Assembly: GCA_042408595.1 (NCBI GenBank)
Contig: JBHOQX010000131.1
Span: 62,001 to 126,000, forward strand
Reading direction: 5' to 3'
From: JBHOQX01 sp042408595
GTDB taxonomy: Bacteria > Chloroflexota > Chloroflexia > Chloroflexales > Roseiflexaceae
Length of the DNA: 64,000 nt
Under the pieces are notes generated by a model. The model worked only from the letters and a program-made list of their open reading frames with translations. It had not been told where the DNA came from and searched no databases. Positions 1 through 8,534 of this stretch are shown here, piece after piece. Position 1 is the stretch's first letter. Every line of letters begins with the position of its first letter. Made by a program: the position numbers and the translations under genes.

Positions 1-23
1 TAAGGCGCGACGAGCACACCACA

Positions 24-60
24 CAGCCCCGGCAGCATGGTCGCCGGGGCTGCTGGTCTT
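24..60 (+). terminator. Hairpin terminator of a gene left of the window
   Basis: A 10-bp stem (24-33 with 43-52, core AGCCCCGGC/GCCGGGGCT) is followed by TGCTGGTCTTT. The first three bases of the window are TAA and could be the stop codon of the gene that this hairpin terminates. The T-run is short, so this is a moderate call. From 61 to 208 I see only the ribosome binding site of the next gene. Confidence 0.4.
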
Positions 61-208
61 TGGAGCAGGGTATCGCCTGGAACGGAGGAAGGCCCGGTTT
101 GCCTTGCCGATGAGCGGACTGTTCCGGGCCACGCCGGCAGCCCGGGGGTCGGCAGATGACCGCATCGGTTGCCAGTGTTCATCTGCGACAGCAGCGGAGG
201 AAAAGTTC

Positions 209-2224
209 ATGAAGCGCGTGCGAACTATGGCCCTGATCGCAACCTTGGCGCTCAGCGCGTTGCTGGCGTTTCCTACTGCCGCTGCGCCGGGCCGGATCAA
301 CAGCGTTGTAAGGTTGGCGGTGCCGCTCCGCCGGCAGCCGCCGCCGCAGGCATCCGGCTCCGCCGGCGAGGCCGTGCCGGAGCGCGGCCTCCGCGGCGAG
401 ATCGCGCCGGACCTGGAAAGCGTGGTCGCGGGCGCTTCGAGCGATGCCGCCCGCGTCGCGGGACTGGCCGCGCAGCAGCAGACCGCGCGGCGGCGGGTCG
501 TCAACCGCAGCCTCTCGCGGCGGCCGGGCGCCGAGGCGGCGGCCCGTGTCGCGCCGGCCGCGCCGGAGGCGGTCGCCGGCGCGGCCGCGCCGGAGGCGAG
601 CCTGCTCAAGAGCTTTAACGGCCTGACCCTGCGCGACCAGCGGCTCGCCAACGGCGGCAATCAATTCACCGTCGAGCCGCCCGACCAGGCGCTCTGCGTC
701 GGCAACGGCTACGTGCTCGAGAGTGTCAACACCGTGCTGCGGGTCTTCGACACCTCCGGCAATCCGCGCACCGGCGTGATCGACCTGAACAGTTTCTACG
801 GCTACCCGGCGCAGTTCAATCGGACGACCGGCGAGCAGGGGCCGTTCATCACCGACCCGGTCTGTTACTTCGACCCGGAGAACAGCCGCTTCGTCCACGT
901 GGTGTTGACGCTCGATGTCGATCCGGCCACCGGCGATTTCCTCGGCTCGAATCACCTGGATGTCGCCGTCAGCCAGACGGGCGACCCGACCGGCGGCTGG
1001 AACATCTACAGCATTCCGGTGCAGAACGACGGCACGCAGGGCACACCAGACCATGGCTGCCCAGGCGGGCCGTGCATCGGCGACTACCCACACATCGGCG
1101 CGGACCGCAACGGCGTGTACATCACGACCAACGAGTACCCGTTCTTCGCCGACGGGTTCAACGCCGCGCAGCTCTACGCCTTGCCCAAGGCGCAGCTTGC
1201 CGCCGGCGCGAGCACGCTCACCGTCGTCCTGATCGAGAATCTGCACGTCGGCGCGGAGCCGGGCTTCACGGTCTGGCCGGCGATCTCGCCCCCCGGGCAG
1301 TACGCCAACCGGCTGCGCGGGACGGAGTACTTCCTCAGCACGAACGCCGCCGAGGAGACCGGCAATGCCACCGGCTTCTCGAACCAACTGATCGCCTGGG
1401 CGCTGACCAACACCAGCTCGCTGAACACGCCGTCGCCGGCGCTCGGGCTGTTCGATGTCGTGCTGCCGGTCAGCACCTATGGCGTGCCGCCGCCCTCGGA
1501 CCAGAAGACGGGGCCGGTGCCGCTGGCGGAGTGCCTCAACGACACGACGCTGCCGACGCCGTTTGGGTCGGGGTGCTGGCGGTTGATCTTGCTGAATGAG
1601 CCGCCGCACGACAACGTCGAGGGCCCACTGGACAGTCTGGACAGCCGGATGCAGCAGGTCTGGTACGCCGGCGGGCGGCTGTACGGCGCGCATGGCACGG
1701 TCGTCAACGTCGGCGGGGAGGCGAAGGCCGGGATCGCCTACTATGTGCTGGCGCCACAGCAGGACGGCACGGTGACGCCGGCGACCCGTGTGGTGGAAGG
1801 ACGGGTGGCGGTGCCGCGCAACAACGTGATCATGCCGGCGATCGCCGTGCTGCCGAACGGCCGTGGCGTGCTGGCCTTCACACTGGCCGGGCAGGACTAC
1901 TACCCGACCGCCGCCTACACCGCGATCGAGCAGAGCGGCGCCGCCGGCCCGGTGCAGATCGCCGCCGCCGGGCCCGGCCCCCAGGACGGCTTCTCCGAGT
2001 ACAACCCGTTCTCCGGCTCGGGCGTCGCCCGGCCGCGCTGGGGCGACTACGGCGCGGCAGTGACGGACGGCAGCACCGTCTGGATCGCGTCGGAGTACAT
2101 CGGCCAGCGGTGTACGCTCGCGGAGTATGTGCAGAACACCCCGGCCTCGCCGCTGTTTAGCTGCGGCCGGACGCGCGTAGCCCTCGGCAACTGGTATACC
2201 CGGCTCAGCCAGGTCCGTCCGTAA
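209..2224 (+). CDS. Secreted protein of unknown function (beta-propeller-like)
   Basis: A 671-residue exported protein. Residues 1-26 form a signal peptide: basic MKRVR, a hydrophobic stretch, then an AAA cleavage site. Residues about 30-130 are low-complexity Ala/Arg/Pro, probably a disordered linker. The rest is a Gly/Asp/Asn-rich all-beta type domain with segments such as PHIGADRNGVYITTNEY near residue 294. No catalytic motif is recognisable and there is no lipobox. The start at 209 is chosen because GGAGG lies at 196-200; an in-frame ATG at 104 would place 35 residues ahead of the signal peptide. It lies 64 bp before a second secreted protein on the same strand, so the two probably form one transcript and act outside the cytoplasmic membrane. 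The function is not known to me. Confidence 0.8.
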   Translation: MKRVRTMALIATLALSALLAFPTAAAPGRINSVVRLAVPLRRQPPPQASGSAGEAVPERGLRGEIAPDLESVVAGASSDAARVAGLAAQQQTARRRVVNRSLSRRPGAEAAARVAPAAPEAVAGAAAPEASLLKSFNGLTLRDQRLANGGNQFTVEPPDQALCVGNGYVLESVNTVLRVFDTSGNPRTGVIDLNSFYGYPAQFNRTTGEQGPFITDPVCYFDPENSRFVHVVLTLDVDPATGDFLGSNHLDVAVSQTGDPTGGWNIYSIPVQNDGTQGTPDHGCPGGPCIGDYPHIGADRNGVYITTNEYPFFADGFNAAQLYALPKAQLAAGASTLTVVLIENLHVGAEPGFTVWPAISPPGQYANRLRGTEYFLSTNAAEETGNATGFSNQLIAWALTNTSSLNTPSPALGLFDVVLPVSTYGVPPPSDQKTGPVPLAECLNDTTLPTPFGSGCWRLILLNEPPHDNVEGPLDSLDSRMQQVWYAGGRLYGAHGTVVNVGGEAKAGIAYYVLAPQQDGTVTPATRVVEGRVAVPRNNVIMPAIAVLPNGRGVLAFTLAGQDYYPTAAYTAIEQSGAAGPVQIAAAGPGPQDGFSEYNPFSGSGVARPRWGDYGAAVTDGSTVWIASEYIGQRCTLAEYVQNTPASPLFSCGRTRVALGNWYTRLSQVRP

Positions 2225-2288
2225 TCTGCGGAACCACCTGGACGCGCCGGTTCGCCGCGAGCCGGCGCGCCCATACCAGGAGACAGGT

Positions 2289-4025
2289 ATGCACACGCAC
2301 CATGTTCGCTCGCTCGTTCTGGCAGCCGCACTGCTCCTCGGCGCGCTGGCCGCGCTGCCGGTGGGCGCCGCACAACGCTCGCCACTGCCGCGCCCGCCCA
2401 TGTTCCAGCCGCGCGGCAACGCCCGCGCCCGCGCGCGCCTGGCGACGGACAATCGCCCGCTGTTCGGGCGCAACCGCACGCTGAAGGCCGGCCTCGCCGG
2501 TGAGGAAGAGGGCGACAACGACACCGCCATCAGCCCGACTCTCTCGGCGCTCTGTCAGTCGCTGCTCGGCCAGCCGAACCCGTACGCCAACCCGGCCCCG
2601 AACGTCGACCAGATCGTCAACGACACCGTGGTTCCGGTCGGATCGCAGGCCGGCTGCAACCCCGCCCAGAACGAGACGACCATCGCCGTCAACCCCGCCA
2701 ACCCACGCAACCTCGTGGCCGGAACGAACGACTACCGACTGTTCAATGCCCGCGAAAACCGCAATGACGGCTCGGGCTGGGCCTACACCTCGTTCGACGG
2801 CGGCCAGACCTGGGCGAATGTTCTGCTGCCAGGGCTGACCTACCAGTCCGGCGCGGCCAGCCCGCTCGCCGTGATGGACGCCGCGGGCGACCCGGTGCTG
2901 GCGTTCGGGCCGAACAACACCGTCTACTACGGCAACATCGTCTTCAGCCGCCTGAACGATGCCAACGGCATCACCGTGAACGTCTCGCACGACGGCGGCC
3001 TGACGTGGGATCCGCCGGCGATCGTCCAACTTGACGGGGTGGACGGCGCCGGCAACCCGGTTCCGACCGATATCTTCAATGACAAAGTCTGGCTGACCGC
3101 CGATTCGACCAGCGGCACGGTGTACGTCACCTGGACCCGCTTCGACTTCGCGGCCGGCGAGTCGCCGATCGTGATTGCGAAGTCCACCGACTTCGGGCGC
3201 ACCTGGTCGCCGTGGCGGCCGGTCAGCCCGACGCTGGCGACCTTCGTCGGGTCGGGCATCACCCCGTACGACCAGGGCTCGCGGCCGCAGATCGGGCGCC
3301 GCGGCGAGGTGTATGTCGCCTACGAAGGGGCCGTCTGCCAGACGCTCGCCTGCGACCAGCCGGGCGACGCGGATGCGACCATCGTGGCGAAATCGACCGA
3401 CGGCGGGCAGACCTTCACCAGTGCCATCGTGGACTACAACTTCGATTTCCCGCTCAATCCGGACGTCGGCCGGGCCACGCTCACCGACGAGAACTTCCGT
3501 ATCAACAGCTTCCCGTCATTCAGCGTCGACCCGGCGACCGGGAACCTGTTCGTCGCCTGGGCGGACGACCGCAACGGCACCTATGATGCCAGCGGCAATT
3601 CGATAAAGACCAACGGCGATGTCTTCGTCGCCGGCTCGCCCGACGGCGTCCACTGGACGCCGACCGCCGTGATCGGCACGAGCGCCGACGAGGTCTTTCC
3701 CGAGATCGCGGCGTTCCGTGGCCGCAAGGCCGTCAGCTTCTACACCCGCGCCTACGACCCGAGCGGCATCGGGCTGGATTATGCGATGTGGACGCCGGGG
3801 CGCTTCTATCGCGTAACCACCCAGACGCAGAACCCGCAGGTGCAGTTCGTCGGGATCGGCCGGATCAGCGGCCAGGTGCTCCAGGGCGTCTTTATCGGCG
3901 ACTACACCGCGCTGACGATCGGCAGCGACCTGGTGGCGCACCCATGCTGGACGGACTTCCGCGGCCGGCCGGGCATCAACACGCCGAATCAGGACGCCTA
4001 CACCCAGGCCATTCCGCTGCGGTAG
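2289..4025 (+). CDS. Secreted Asp-box (BNR-repeat) sialidase-like protein
   Basis: A 578-residue exported protein. Residues 1-28 are a signal peptide ending near VGAA. At least four Asp-box motifs (S-x-D-x-G-x-T-W type) are visible: SFDGGQTW near residue 168, SHDGGLTW near 233, STDFGRTW near 298 and STDGGQTF near 369, with a weaker SPDGVHW near 450. Asp-boxes mark beta-propeller folds of the sialidase/neuraminidase type. The Arg triad of true sialidases cannot be assigned from sequence alone, so glycosidase activity is uncertain. An AGGAGA ribosome binding site at 2278-2283 supports the start. It follows the preceding secreted protein by 64 bp and is closed by a long palindrome 7 bp after its stop, which suggests a two-gene export unit. 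Confidence 0.8.
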   Translation: MHTHHVRSLVLAAALLLGALAALPVGAAQRSPLPRPPMFQPRGNARARARLATDNRPLFGRNRTLKAGLAGEEEGDNDTAISPTLSALCQSLLGQPNPYANPAPNVDQIVNDTVVPVGSQAGCNPAQNETTIAVNPANPRNLVAGTNDYRLFNARENRNDGSGWAYTSFDGGQTWANVLLPGLTYQSGAASPLAVMDAAGDPVLAFGPNNTVYYGNIVFSRLNDANGITVNVSHDGGLTWDPPAIVQLDGVDGAGNPVPTDIFNDKVWLTADSTSGTVYVTWTRFDFAAGESPIVIAKSTDFGRTWSPWRPVSPTLATFVGSGITPYDQGSRPQIGRRGEVYVAYEGAVCQTLACDQPGDADATIVAKSTDGGQTFTSAIVDYNFDFPLNPDVGRATLTDENFRINSFPSFSVDPATGNLFVAWADDRNGTYDASGNSIKTNGDVFVAGSPDGVHWTPTAVIGTSADEVFPEIAAFRGRKAVSFYTRAYDPSGIGLDYAMWTPGRFYRVTTQTQNPQVQFVGIGRISGQVLQGVFIGDYTALTIGSDLVAHPCWTDFRGRPGINTPNQDAYTQAIPLR

Positions 4026-4032
4026 CAGGCGC

Positions 4033-4092
4033 GGCAGCAACACGCCAGCACGCCCCCGGCGGCCGCCGGGGGCGTGCTGGCGTGTTGCTGCC
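4033..4092. terminator. 60-bp perfect palindrome after the secreted-protein pair
   Basis: Bases 4033-4062 are the exact reverse complement of 4063-4092: 30-bp arms with no spacer, beginning GGCAGCAACACGCCAGCACG. It starts 7 bp after the stop codon at 4025. Its transcript would fold into a very stable hairpin, so termination or mRNA 3-prime protection is likely, but no T-run follows. The inner motif ACACGCCAGC recurs in other intergenic hairpins in this window. Confidence 0.5.
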
Positions 4093-4158
4093 ATTCGTCG
4101 CGACGACACCACCGCCTGCCACACGTTCGTCACACTTCCGCCGTTCTTTTATCACGTC

Positions 4159-4596
4159 ATGCTGCTCCCCTCGCCATGCAACGGCGACGCGATCATGGCG
4201 ACGCTCCGATTTCGCAGCGCTATCGGCTCGCTGGCTCGGGCCGAAAGCGCCGACGGTTGCTGGACGTTCAAGTGGATCGGCTGCTGGCGGCCGCAGGTGG
4301 TAATCCGGCATTACGAAGCCAATGAAAACCTGGCCGTGTTGACCCAACATCGCTGGTCGGGCGGCGGCACAATGGCGCTGAGTGCCGAGCGGACGTTTCG
4401 GGCGACGACCAATATCCAGTGCTCACGGCTGAAGCTGCTCGGTGTGCGCGATCAGCCCCTCGTCAGCTACGAGTGCAGCGGCACGCTCCGCATGACCCAC
4501 CACGTCCAGACCGAGCCAGGCGCGCTGGACCTGCCCGATCTGCCATGGCTGGTGCAGTTCGGCCGGTATCTGATGGTCAGCTATTCCTCGTGTTAG
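4159..4596 (+). CDS. Small conserved hypothetical protein
   Basis: A 145-residue cytosolic protein. I do not recognise a named family, but the composition is that of a real gene: alternating hydrophobic and charged beta-type segments (DGCWTFKWIGCWRPQVVIR, then GRYLMVSYSSC at the end) and conserved-looking aromatic positions. The C-terminal PWLVQFGRYLMV stretch could be a short membrane-associated or buried strand. The ribosome binding site is weak; an internal ATG at 4195 is an alternative start. The upstream palindrome isolates it from the preceding genes. A truncated or young gene is possible. Confidence 0.5.
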   Translation: MLLPSPCNGDAIMATLRFRSAIGSLARAESADGCWTFKWIGCWRPQVVIRHYEANENLAVLTQHRWSGGGTMALSAERTFRATTNIQCSRLKLLGVRDQPLVSYECSGTLRMTHHVQTEPGALDLPDLPWLVQFGRYLMVSYSSC

Positions 4597-4892
4597 GTGA
4601 CAAGCGGCTCTTTCCCTGCCGGGCCCGTTGACCGCAGCGGAACATCATGGCCGCTATCGAACTGTCATCTAACTGCAACGAAACAGGGATGGCAAATGGC
4701 GGGGGGGTTTTCCACAATAGCAGTATCAGGCACCGAGGCATGTGATCGGGCATAGGGCACACAGCACAGCTTCGAGGATAGCGGCCCGACGGTGCACACG
4801 TGGCTCGACATGAACAGAATCTACCACCGATCTGGCGATGATTTTCGACAAACCGACTGAGTCTGGAGCAGAAAGGAGTCGCGCGCAGGCCC
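4597..4892. other. Intergenic region, no gene seen
   Basis: About 300 bp without a convincing coding frame. It is less GC-rich than its surroundings and holds a G-run (GGGGGGG near 4695) and AT-richer stretches that could carry the promoter of the STAS-domain gene at 4893. No clean -35/-10 pair was found. Confidence 0.4.
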
Positions 4893-6068
4893 ATGCAGCT
4901 GTTCTCGCACCGCTTTCCACACCTCGATCTGGCCGCCGCCCTCGAGGCCGCCGACGTCGCCATGCATCTGTTCGAGCGCACCGCGCCCGGCCCGGACGCG
5001 CCGATCCTGGTCTACCCGCTGAACGCCGCGTCGGACCTGGAGTCCGACGACTTTCGCAGCCGCCAGGGACTCACGCTCGAGCAGTTCGTCGGGCAGAAAG
5101 CGGCGCTCGCCTATCTGCGGCAGCAACTGGCCATCGTGCTCCACGACGGTCAGCCGCGCCACTCATATGCGATCAGCTATCCCACCCCGCAGGCCGAGGT
5201 ACGCGATTACGAGGTCACGCTCTACCGGGTCGCGTGCTCGCCGGAATCGGCTGTTGCGTTCAGCATCGCCACGGATGTCACTGAGCGCCGGCGCACGGAG
5301 CGGGCGCTGCGCGACGCCCAAGACCGGCTCAACTCAGTGATCTCCAACATCCCGGTTGTGCTCTTCGTGCTCGACCGGAACGGGGTCTTTCTGCTGTCGG
5401 AGGGCAAAGGGCTCGCCAAGCTCGGGCTACAGCCCGGGCAGGTCGTCGGGCTGAACGCGCTTGAGCTGTACGCCGGTGTGCCACAGATTGTGGATGACAT
5501 CAAACATACGCTGGCCGGCGAAAGCCCCACCTCGATCGTCGAGGTCGGCGATCTGATCTTTGAGAGCTACTTCACGCCGATGCGCAACGAACAGGGCGCG
5601 GTGGATGGCGTCCTCGGCGTGTCGGTGGAGATCTCGGAACGGGTGCAGGCCGAACGAGAGCGTTCGAAGCTGCAGGAGCAGATCATCAGCGCCCAGGCGG
5701 CGGCGCTGGCCGAGTTGTCCACCCCGCTGATCCCGATTAACGAGCAGATCGTTGTCGTGCCGCTGATCGGCGCCCTGGACTCGCACCGGGCGTCGCAACT
5801 GCTCGAAACCCTGCTCCAGGGGATCGAAGCCTCCCGCACCCGCTTCGCCATCCTCGACATCACTGGCGTGCCAGTGATCGACACCCACGTGGCCAACGCG
5901 CTCATCCGGGCGGCGCAGGCGGTGAGCCTGCTCGGCGCGCAGATGATCATCACCGGGATCCGCCCGGAAGTCGCCCAAACGCTGGTGGCGATCGACGTGC
6001 CGCTGGCGAACATTATCACACGCAGCACGTTGCAGAGTGGCATCGCATATGCGATGGGCGCGCGCTGA
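4893..6068 (+). CDS. RsbR-type stressosome regulator (PAS-PAS-STAS)
   Basis: A 391-residue soluble protein. The N-terminal PAS-like domain covers residues about 15-130, a second PAS domain about 145-255 (VVLFVLDRNGVFLLSEGKG), then a short helix leads into a C-terminal STAS domain from about 275. The STAS domain carries DITGVPVIDTHVA and GIRPEVAQT, the signature of RsbR proteins, which form stressosome shells with RsbS and are phosphorylated on Thr by RsbT. The conserved Thr positions expected for phosphorylation appear present. PAS domains suggest redox, light or ligand input. AAGGAG at 4873-4878 precedes the ATG by a slightly long spacer. No RsbS or RsbT gene is adjacent; two paralogues occur at 25171 and 60647. 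Confidence 0.85.
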   Translation: MQLFSHRFPHLDLAAALEAADVAMHLFERTAPGPDAPILVYPLNAASDLESDDFRSRQGLTLEQFVGQKAALAYLRQQLAIVLHDGQPRHSYAISYPTPQAEVRDYEVTLYRVACSPESAVAFSIATDVTERRRTERALRDAQDRLNSVISNIPVVLFVLDRNGVFLLSEGKGLAKLGLQPGQVVGLNALELYAGVPQIVDDIKHTLAGESPTSIVEVGDLIFESYFTPMRNEQGAVDGVLGVSVEISERVQAERERSKLQEQIISAQAAALAELSTPLIPINEQIVVVPLIGALDSHRASQLLETLLQGIEASRTRFAILDITGVPVIDTHVANALIRAAQAVSLLGAQMIITGIRPEVAQTLVAIDVPLANIITRSTLQSGIAYAMGAR

Positions 6069-6141
6069 GCGCCCGCGAGCGGCGCAGCAGGTTCCGTCCA
6101 GATGCGAGCGGCCGGCGACCCGACCGCTCGCATCGTTGTTA

Positions 6142-6293
6142 GAAGTTGTCTGAAAGGGGGATCTTGGAGAGCTGCGCCCTCCGATATCCCGCCGCGCGGG
6201 CGGCGGCCCGGCCGCCGACCGCGCGGCGGAGCAGGATTTCTCTTGGGGCCGCAAGCCCCCAAACCTCCGGCTGGGAGCTGTTCAGACAACTTC
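6142..6293. mobile_element. MITE-like element with 13-bp terminal inverted repeats
   Basis: The element starts with GAAGTTGTCTGAA (6142-6154) and ends with its exact reverse complement TTCAGACAACTTC (6281-6293). Inside are two hairpin cores, CTTGGAGAGCTGCGCCCTCC near 6164-6182 and TTGGGGCCGCAAGCCCCCAA near 6243-6262, around a GC-rich quasi-palindrome (GCCGCGCGGGCGGCGGCCC). It encodes no convincing protein. A diverged copy in the opposite orientation lies at 60222-60364. Its size, ends and lack of coding capacity fit a non-autonomous miniature inverted-repeat element or a palindromic intergenic repeat. Confidence 0.6.
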
Positions 6294-6403
6294 GTGGCGC
6301 CGGGGGGCGGAGGGAGGCCAGCCAGCCCTATGGTAAGATAGGGGCGCGGACGCGTCCGCCCGGCGAACCGTGACAACATCGATCTGGAAGCGGAGGAGTG
6401 GCG

Positions 6404-7405
6404 GTGAATCCCTCAAGCTATCGGAAACTGGTGGCCCGACGCCTGAGCCGCAACTTTCGTGAGGCGGTCGAGATCGTCGAAACGCCATGGGTAGAACCGG
6501 GGCCGGATGAGATCGTCGTCCGCAACTGGTTCGCCGGGGTGAACGCTTCGGATGTCAACATCTCCGCGGGGGTCTATTTCGTCGATCCGAACCCGCCGTT
6601 CGATCTGGGCGTCGAGGCGGCGGGCGAGGTCGTGGCGCTCGGCGCGAATGTCCGGCACCTGAAGGTCGGCGACCAGGTGATCACAGCCATGCTCGGCGGC
6701 GGCTACCGCGAATATCAGCGCCTCAACGCCACCCTGGCGATCCCGGCGCCGGCGACGCCCGAGGCGCTGACGATCGTCGTCAGCGCGCTGACGGCAGCAG
6801 TCGGCCTGGAGACGGTTGGCAAGATGGGCCAGGGCGAGACGGTGCTGGTGACGGCCGCGGCCGGCGGTGTCGGCCATTATGCTGTACAGTTGGCGAAGCT
6901 GGCGGGGAACCACGTCATCGGCACCTGCCGCTCGGCAGAGAAGGCGGCGCTGCTGCGCGAGCTGGGGTGCGACCGGGTGATCAATTATCAGGAGGAGGAC
7001 CTTGGGGACGTCCTGGCGCGCGAATACCCCAACGGTATCGACCTGATCTTCGAAAGCGTCGGCGGCCAGCTGTTCGATACCTGCGTCGAGCACCTCGCGG
7101 TGCGGGGCCGGTTGATCATCTGCGGGTACGTGTCGGAGTACACCTCCGACGCGCCGGAGGTCGTCTGCGCCCCGCGCATCTATCATCAGCTACTCTGGAA
7201 ATCGGCGACCGTGCAGGCCTTTCTGTTCTCGCATTATGTCGAGCACGTCCCGGCCCATCTCGGCCGCCTCATGGAACTGTACGGCAACGGCAGCCTGACC
7301 GCCGCGGTCGATCCAACCGAGTTCCGCGGGCTCGAATCCATCCCGGACGCGGTCGAGCACCTGTACCGCGGCGCCAACCGCGGCAAGATCATCGTCCGGC
7401 TTTGA
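6404..7405 (+). CDS. Zinc-independent MDR oxidoreductase (ZADH2/PTGR3-like)
   Basis: About 333 residues, a medium-chain dehydrogenase/reductase that probably reduces activated double bonds or quinones with NADPH. The N-terminal GroES-like domain contains VRNWFAGVNASDVNISAG, and the Rossmann motif AAAGGVGHYAVQLAKLAG lies near residue 150. Structural and catalytic zinc Cys ligands are absent, as in quinone oxidoreductases and prostaglandin reductase 3. The opening NPSSYRKLVARRLS resembles the ZADH2/PTGR3 subgroup. The start is set at GTG 6404 because GGAGGA at 6392-6397 is correctly spaced for it and too close for the GTG at 6398. It converges on an aldo/keto reductase with a 45-bp gap. The substrate is unknown. 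Confidence 0.85.
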   Translation: MNPSSYRKLVARRLSRNFREAVEIVETPWVEPGPDEIVVRNWFAGVNASDVNISAGVYFVDPNPPFDLGVEAAGEVVALGANVRHLKVGDQVITAMLGGGYREYQRLNATLAIPAPATPEALTIVVSALTAAVGLETVGKMGQGETVLVTAAAGGVGHYAVQLAKLAGNHVIGTCRSAEKAALLRELGCDRVINYQEEDLGDVLAREYPNGIDLIFESVGGQLFDTCVEHLAVRGRLIICGYVSEYTSDAPEVVCAPRIYHQLLWKSATVQAFLFSHYVEHVPAHLGRLMELYGNGSLTAAVDPTEFRGLESIPDAVEHLYRGANRGKIIVRL

Positions 7406-7419
7406 GTCGACTGGCGGCA

Positions 7420-7445
7420 GGGGCCGGCTGGTGCGGCGCGGCCCC
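7420..7445. terminator. Possible shared hairpin between convergent genes
   Basis: GGGGCC at 7420-7425 pairs with GGCCCC at 7440-7445 in the 45-bp gap between two convergent genes. There is no T-run, so the call is weak. Confidence 0.25.
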
Positions 7446-7450
7446 GACCG

Positions 7451-8398
7451 CTACCGCCAGCCGCGCGTCGCTGCATCCAGTTCGGCGGCCTCGTCCGGCG
7501 TGATGCTCCACCCGAGCGCGCCGGCGTTCTGCGCCGCCTGCGCCCCGTTCTTCGCACCGGGGATCGGCAGGGTGCCACGCACCATCAGCCAGTTGAGCGC
7601 CACCTGGGCCGGCGTCCGATCGCCGTGCGCCGCGCCGATCCGCCGCAGCAAACCGACCACCGGTTGCGCCGCCGCCAGGTTGCGCTCGCTGAAGCGCGGT
7701 CCGATGCTGCGCGCGCCCGACGGGCGGCGGCCCGGGCCGTATTTGCCGGTCAGCAGCCCCATCGCCAGCGGGCTATAGGCGATCAGCGTCGCACCCAGCT
7801 CACGGCAGGCATCCAGAACGCCATTGGTCTCCGGCTGGCGCGCCAGCAGGCTGTACTCCACCTGGTTGGAGGCCAGGGGGACGCCGCGGCGCGCCAGGGC
7901 GTCGTAGGCCCGCCGCATCTGCTCAGCGCTGTAGTTGCTTACGCCGACGGCGCGAACCTTGCCCTCCGCCACGGCATCCGCCAGCGCGTCCATCAGCCGC
8001 GGGATGCTCACGAGGTGCAGCGGCCAATGGACCTGGTACAGGTCAATGCAGGGCCGTTCCAACCGGCGCAGGCTGGCGTCTAGCGCGCGGCGCACGGCCC
8101 GCGGGGTGAGCCGCCACGGCAGCGACGCGTACTTCGAGGCGATCACCAGCGGTGTGTCGCAGCCGCGCGCCAGCTGGCCCAGCAGCCGCTCGGAGGCGCC
8201 ACGGCCGTACACTTCCGCCGTATCGAAAAAGGTGATGCCGGCGCGGACGCTCGCCCAGAACGCCGCGGCGACATCCGCCTGGCTGTGGTCGCGCCCGTAG
8301 CCCCAGACGAGCCGGTCGCCCCACGACCACGCGCCGACACCCAGCGGGCTGACGCGCAGCCCGGTTGGGCCGAGCGGGATAGTTTCGGGAAGAGTCAT
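7451..8398 (-). CDS. Aldo/keto reductase
   Basis: A 315-residue NADPH-dependent aldo/keto reductase of the general TIM-barrel family. The family tetrad is visible: Asp and Tyr in FFDTAEVYG, Lys in VIASKYASLP and His in DLYQVHWPLH. The C-terminal part carries LPIPGAKN and an NADP-binding helix. The start is placed at the ATG at 8398, since GGAG lies 6 bases upstream; a longer frame runs to 8470 but through the promoter region of sucA. Cytosolic; the natural substrate cannot be told from sequence. It is transcribed away from sucA. Confidence 0.88.
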   Translation of the reverse strand: MTLPETIPLGPTGLRVSPLGVGAWSWGDRLVWGYGRDHSQADVAAAFWASVRAGITFFDTAEVYGRGASERLLGQLARGCDTPLVIASKYASLPWRLTPRAVRRALDASLRRLERPCIDLYQVHWPLHLVSIPRLMDALADAVAEGKVRAVGVSNYSAEQMRRAYDALARRGVPLASNQVEYSLLARQPETNGVLDACRELGATLIAYSPLAMGLLTGKYGPGRRPSGARSIGPRFSERNLAAAQPVVGLLRRIGAAHGDRTPAQVALNWLMVRGTLPIPGAKNGAQAAQNAGALGWSITPDEAAELDAATRGWR

Positions 8399-8453
8399 TG
8401 CTGGCTCCAGGTACACTCTGTCATATCTCGCCATACCTGCCATCAGATAGGAG

Positions 8454-8459
8454 TATAAT
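8454..8459 (+). promoter_or_regulatory. Candidate -10 box for sucA
   Basis: A perfect TATAAT in the divergent gap between the aldo/keto reductase and sucA. No good -35 hexamer sits 16-18 bp upstream. Transcription would begin near 8466, giving a leader of about 70 nt. Confidence 0.4.
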
Positions 8460-8495
8460 ACATTCGGCACGCTCCCAACCGCAGTGACACGAGCA

Positions 8496-8523
8496 CGCCA
8501 GCGGTCGCTGTCGCCCGCTGGCG
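8496..8523 (+). other. Leader hairpin upstream of sucA
   Basis: CGCCAGCGG (8496-8504) pairs exactly with CCGCTGGCG (8515-8523) around a 10-nt loop, ending 11 bp before the sucA start codon. It partly overlaps the ribosome binding region, so an effect on translation is possible. The CACGCCAGC sequence is shared with two other hairpins in the window. Confidence 0.4.
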
Positions 8524-8534
8524 CGGAGTAGGGT

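Noticed and set aside
179..2530. A 783-codon minus-strand frame over the two secreted-protein genes
   Set aside because: Arg-rich composition, no ribosome binding site, and it crosses two well-supported plus-strand genes with signal peptides.
6102..6373. Two short plus-strand frames inside the MITE-like element
   Set aside because: They translate hairpin repeats into Pro/Arg/Gly-rich sequence and have no relative or start signal.
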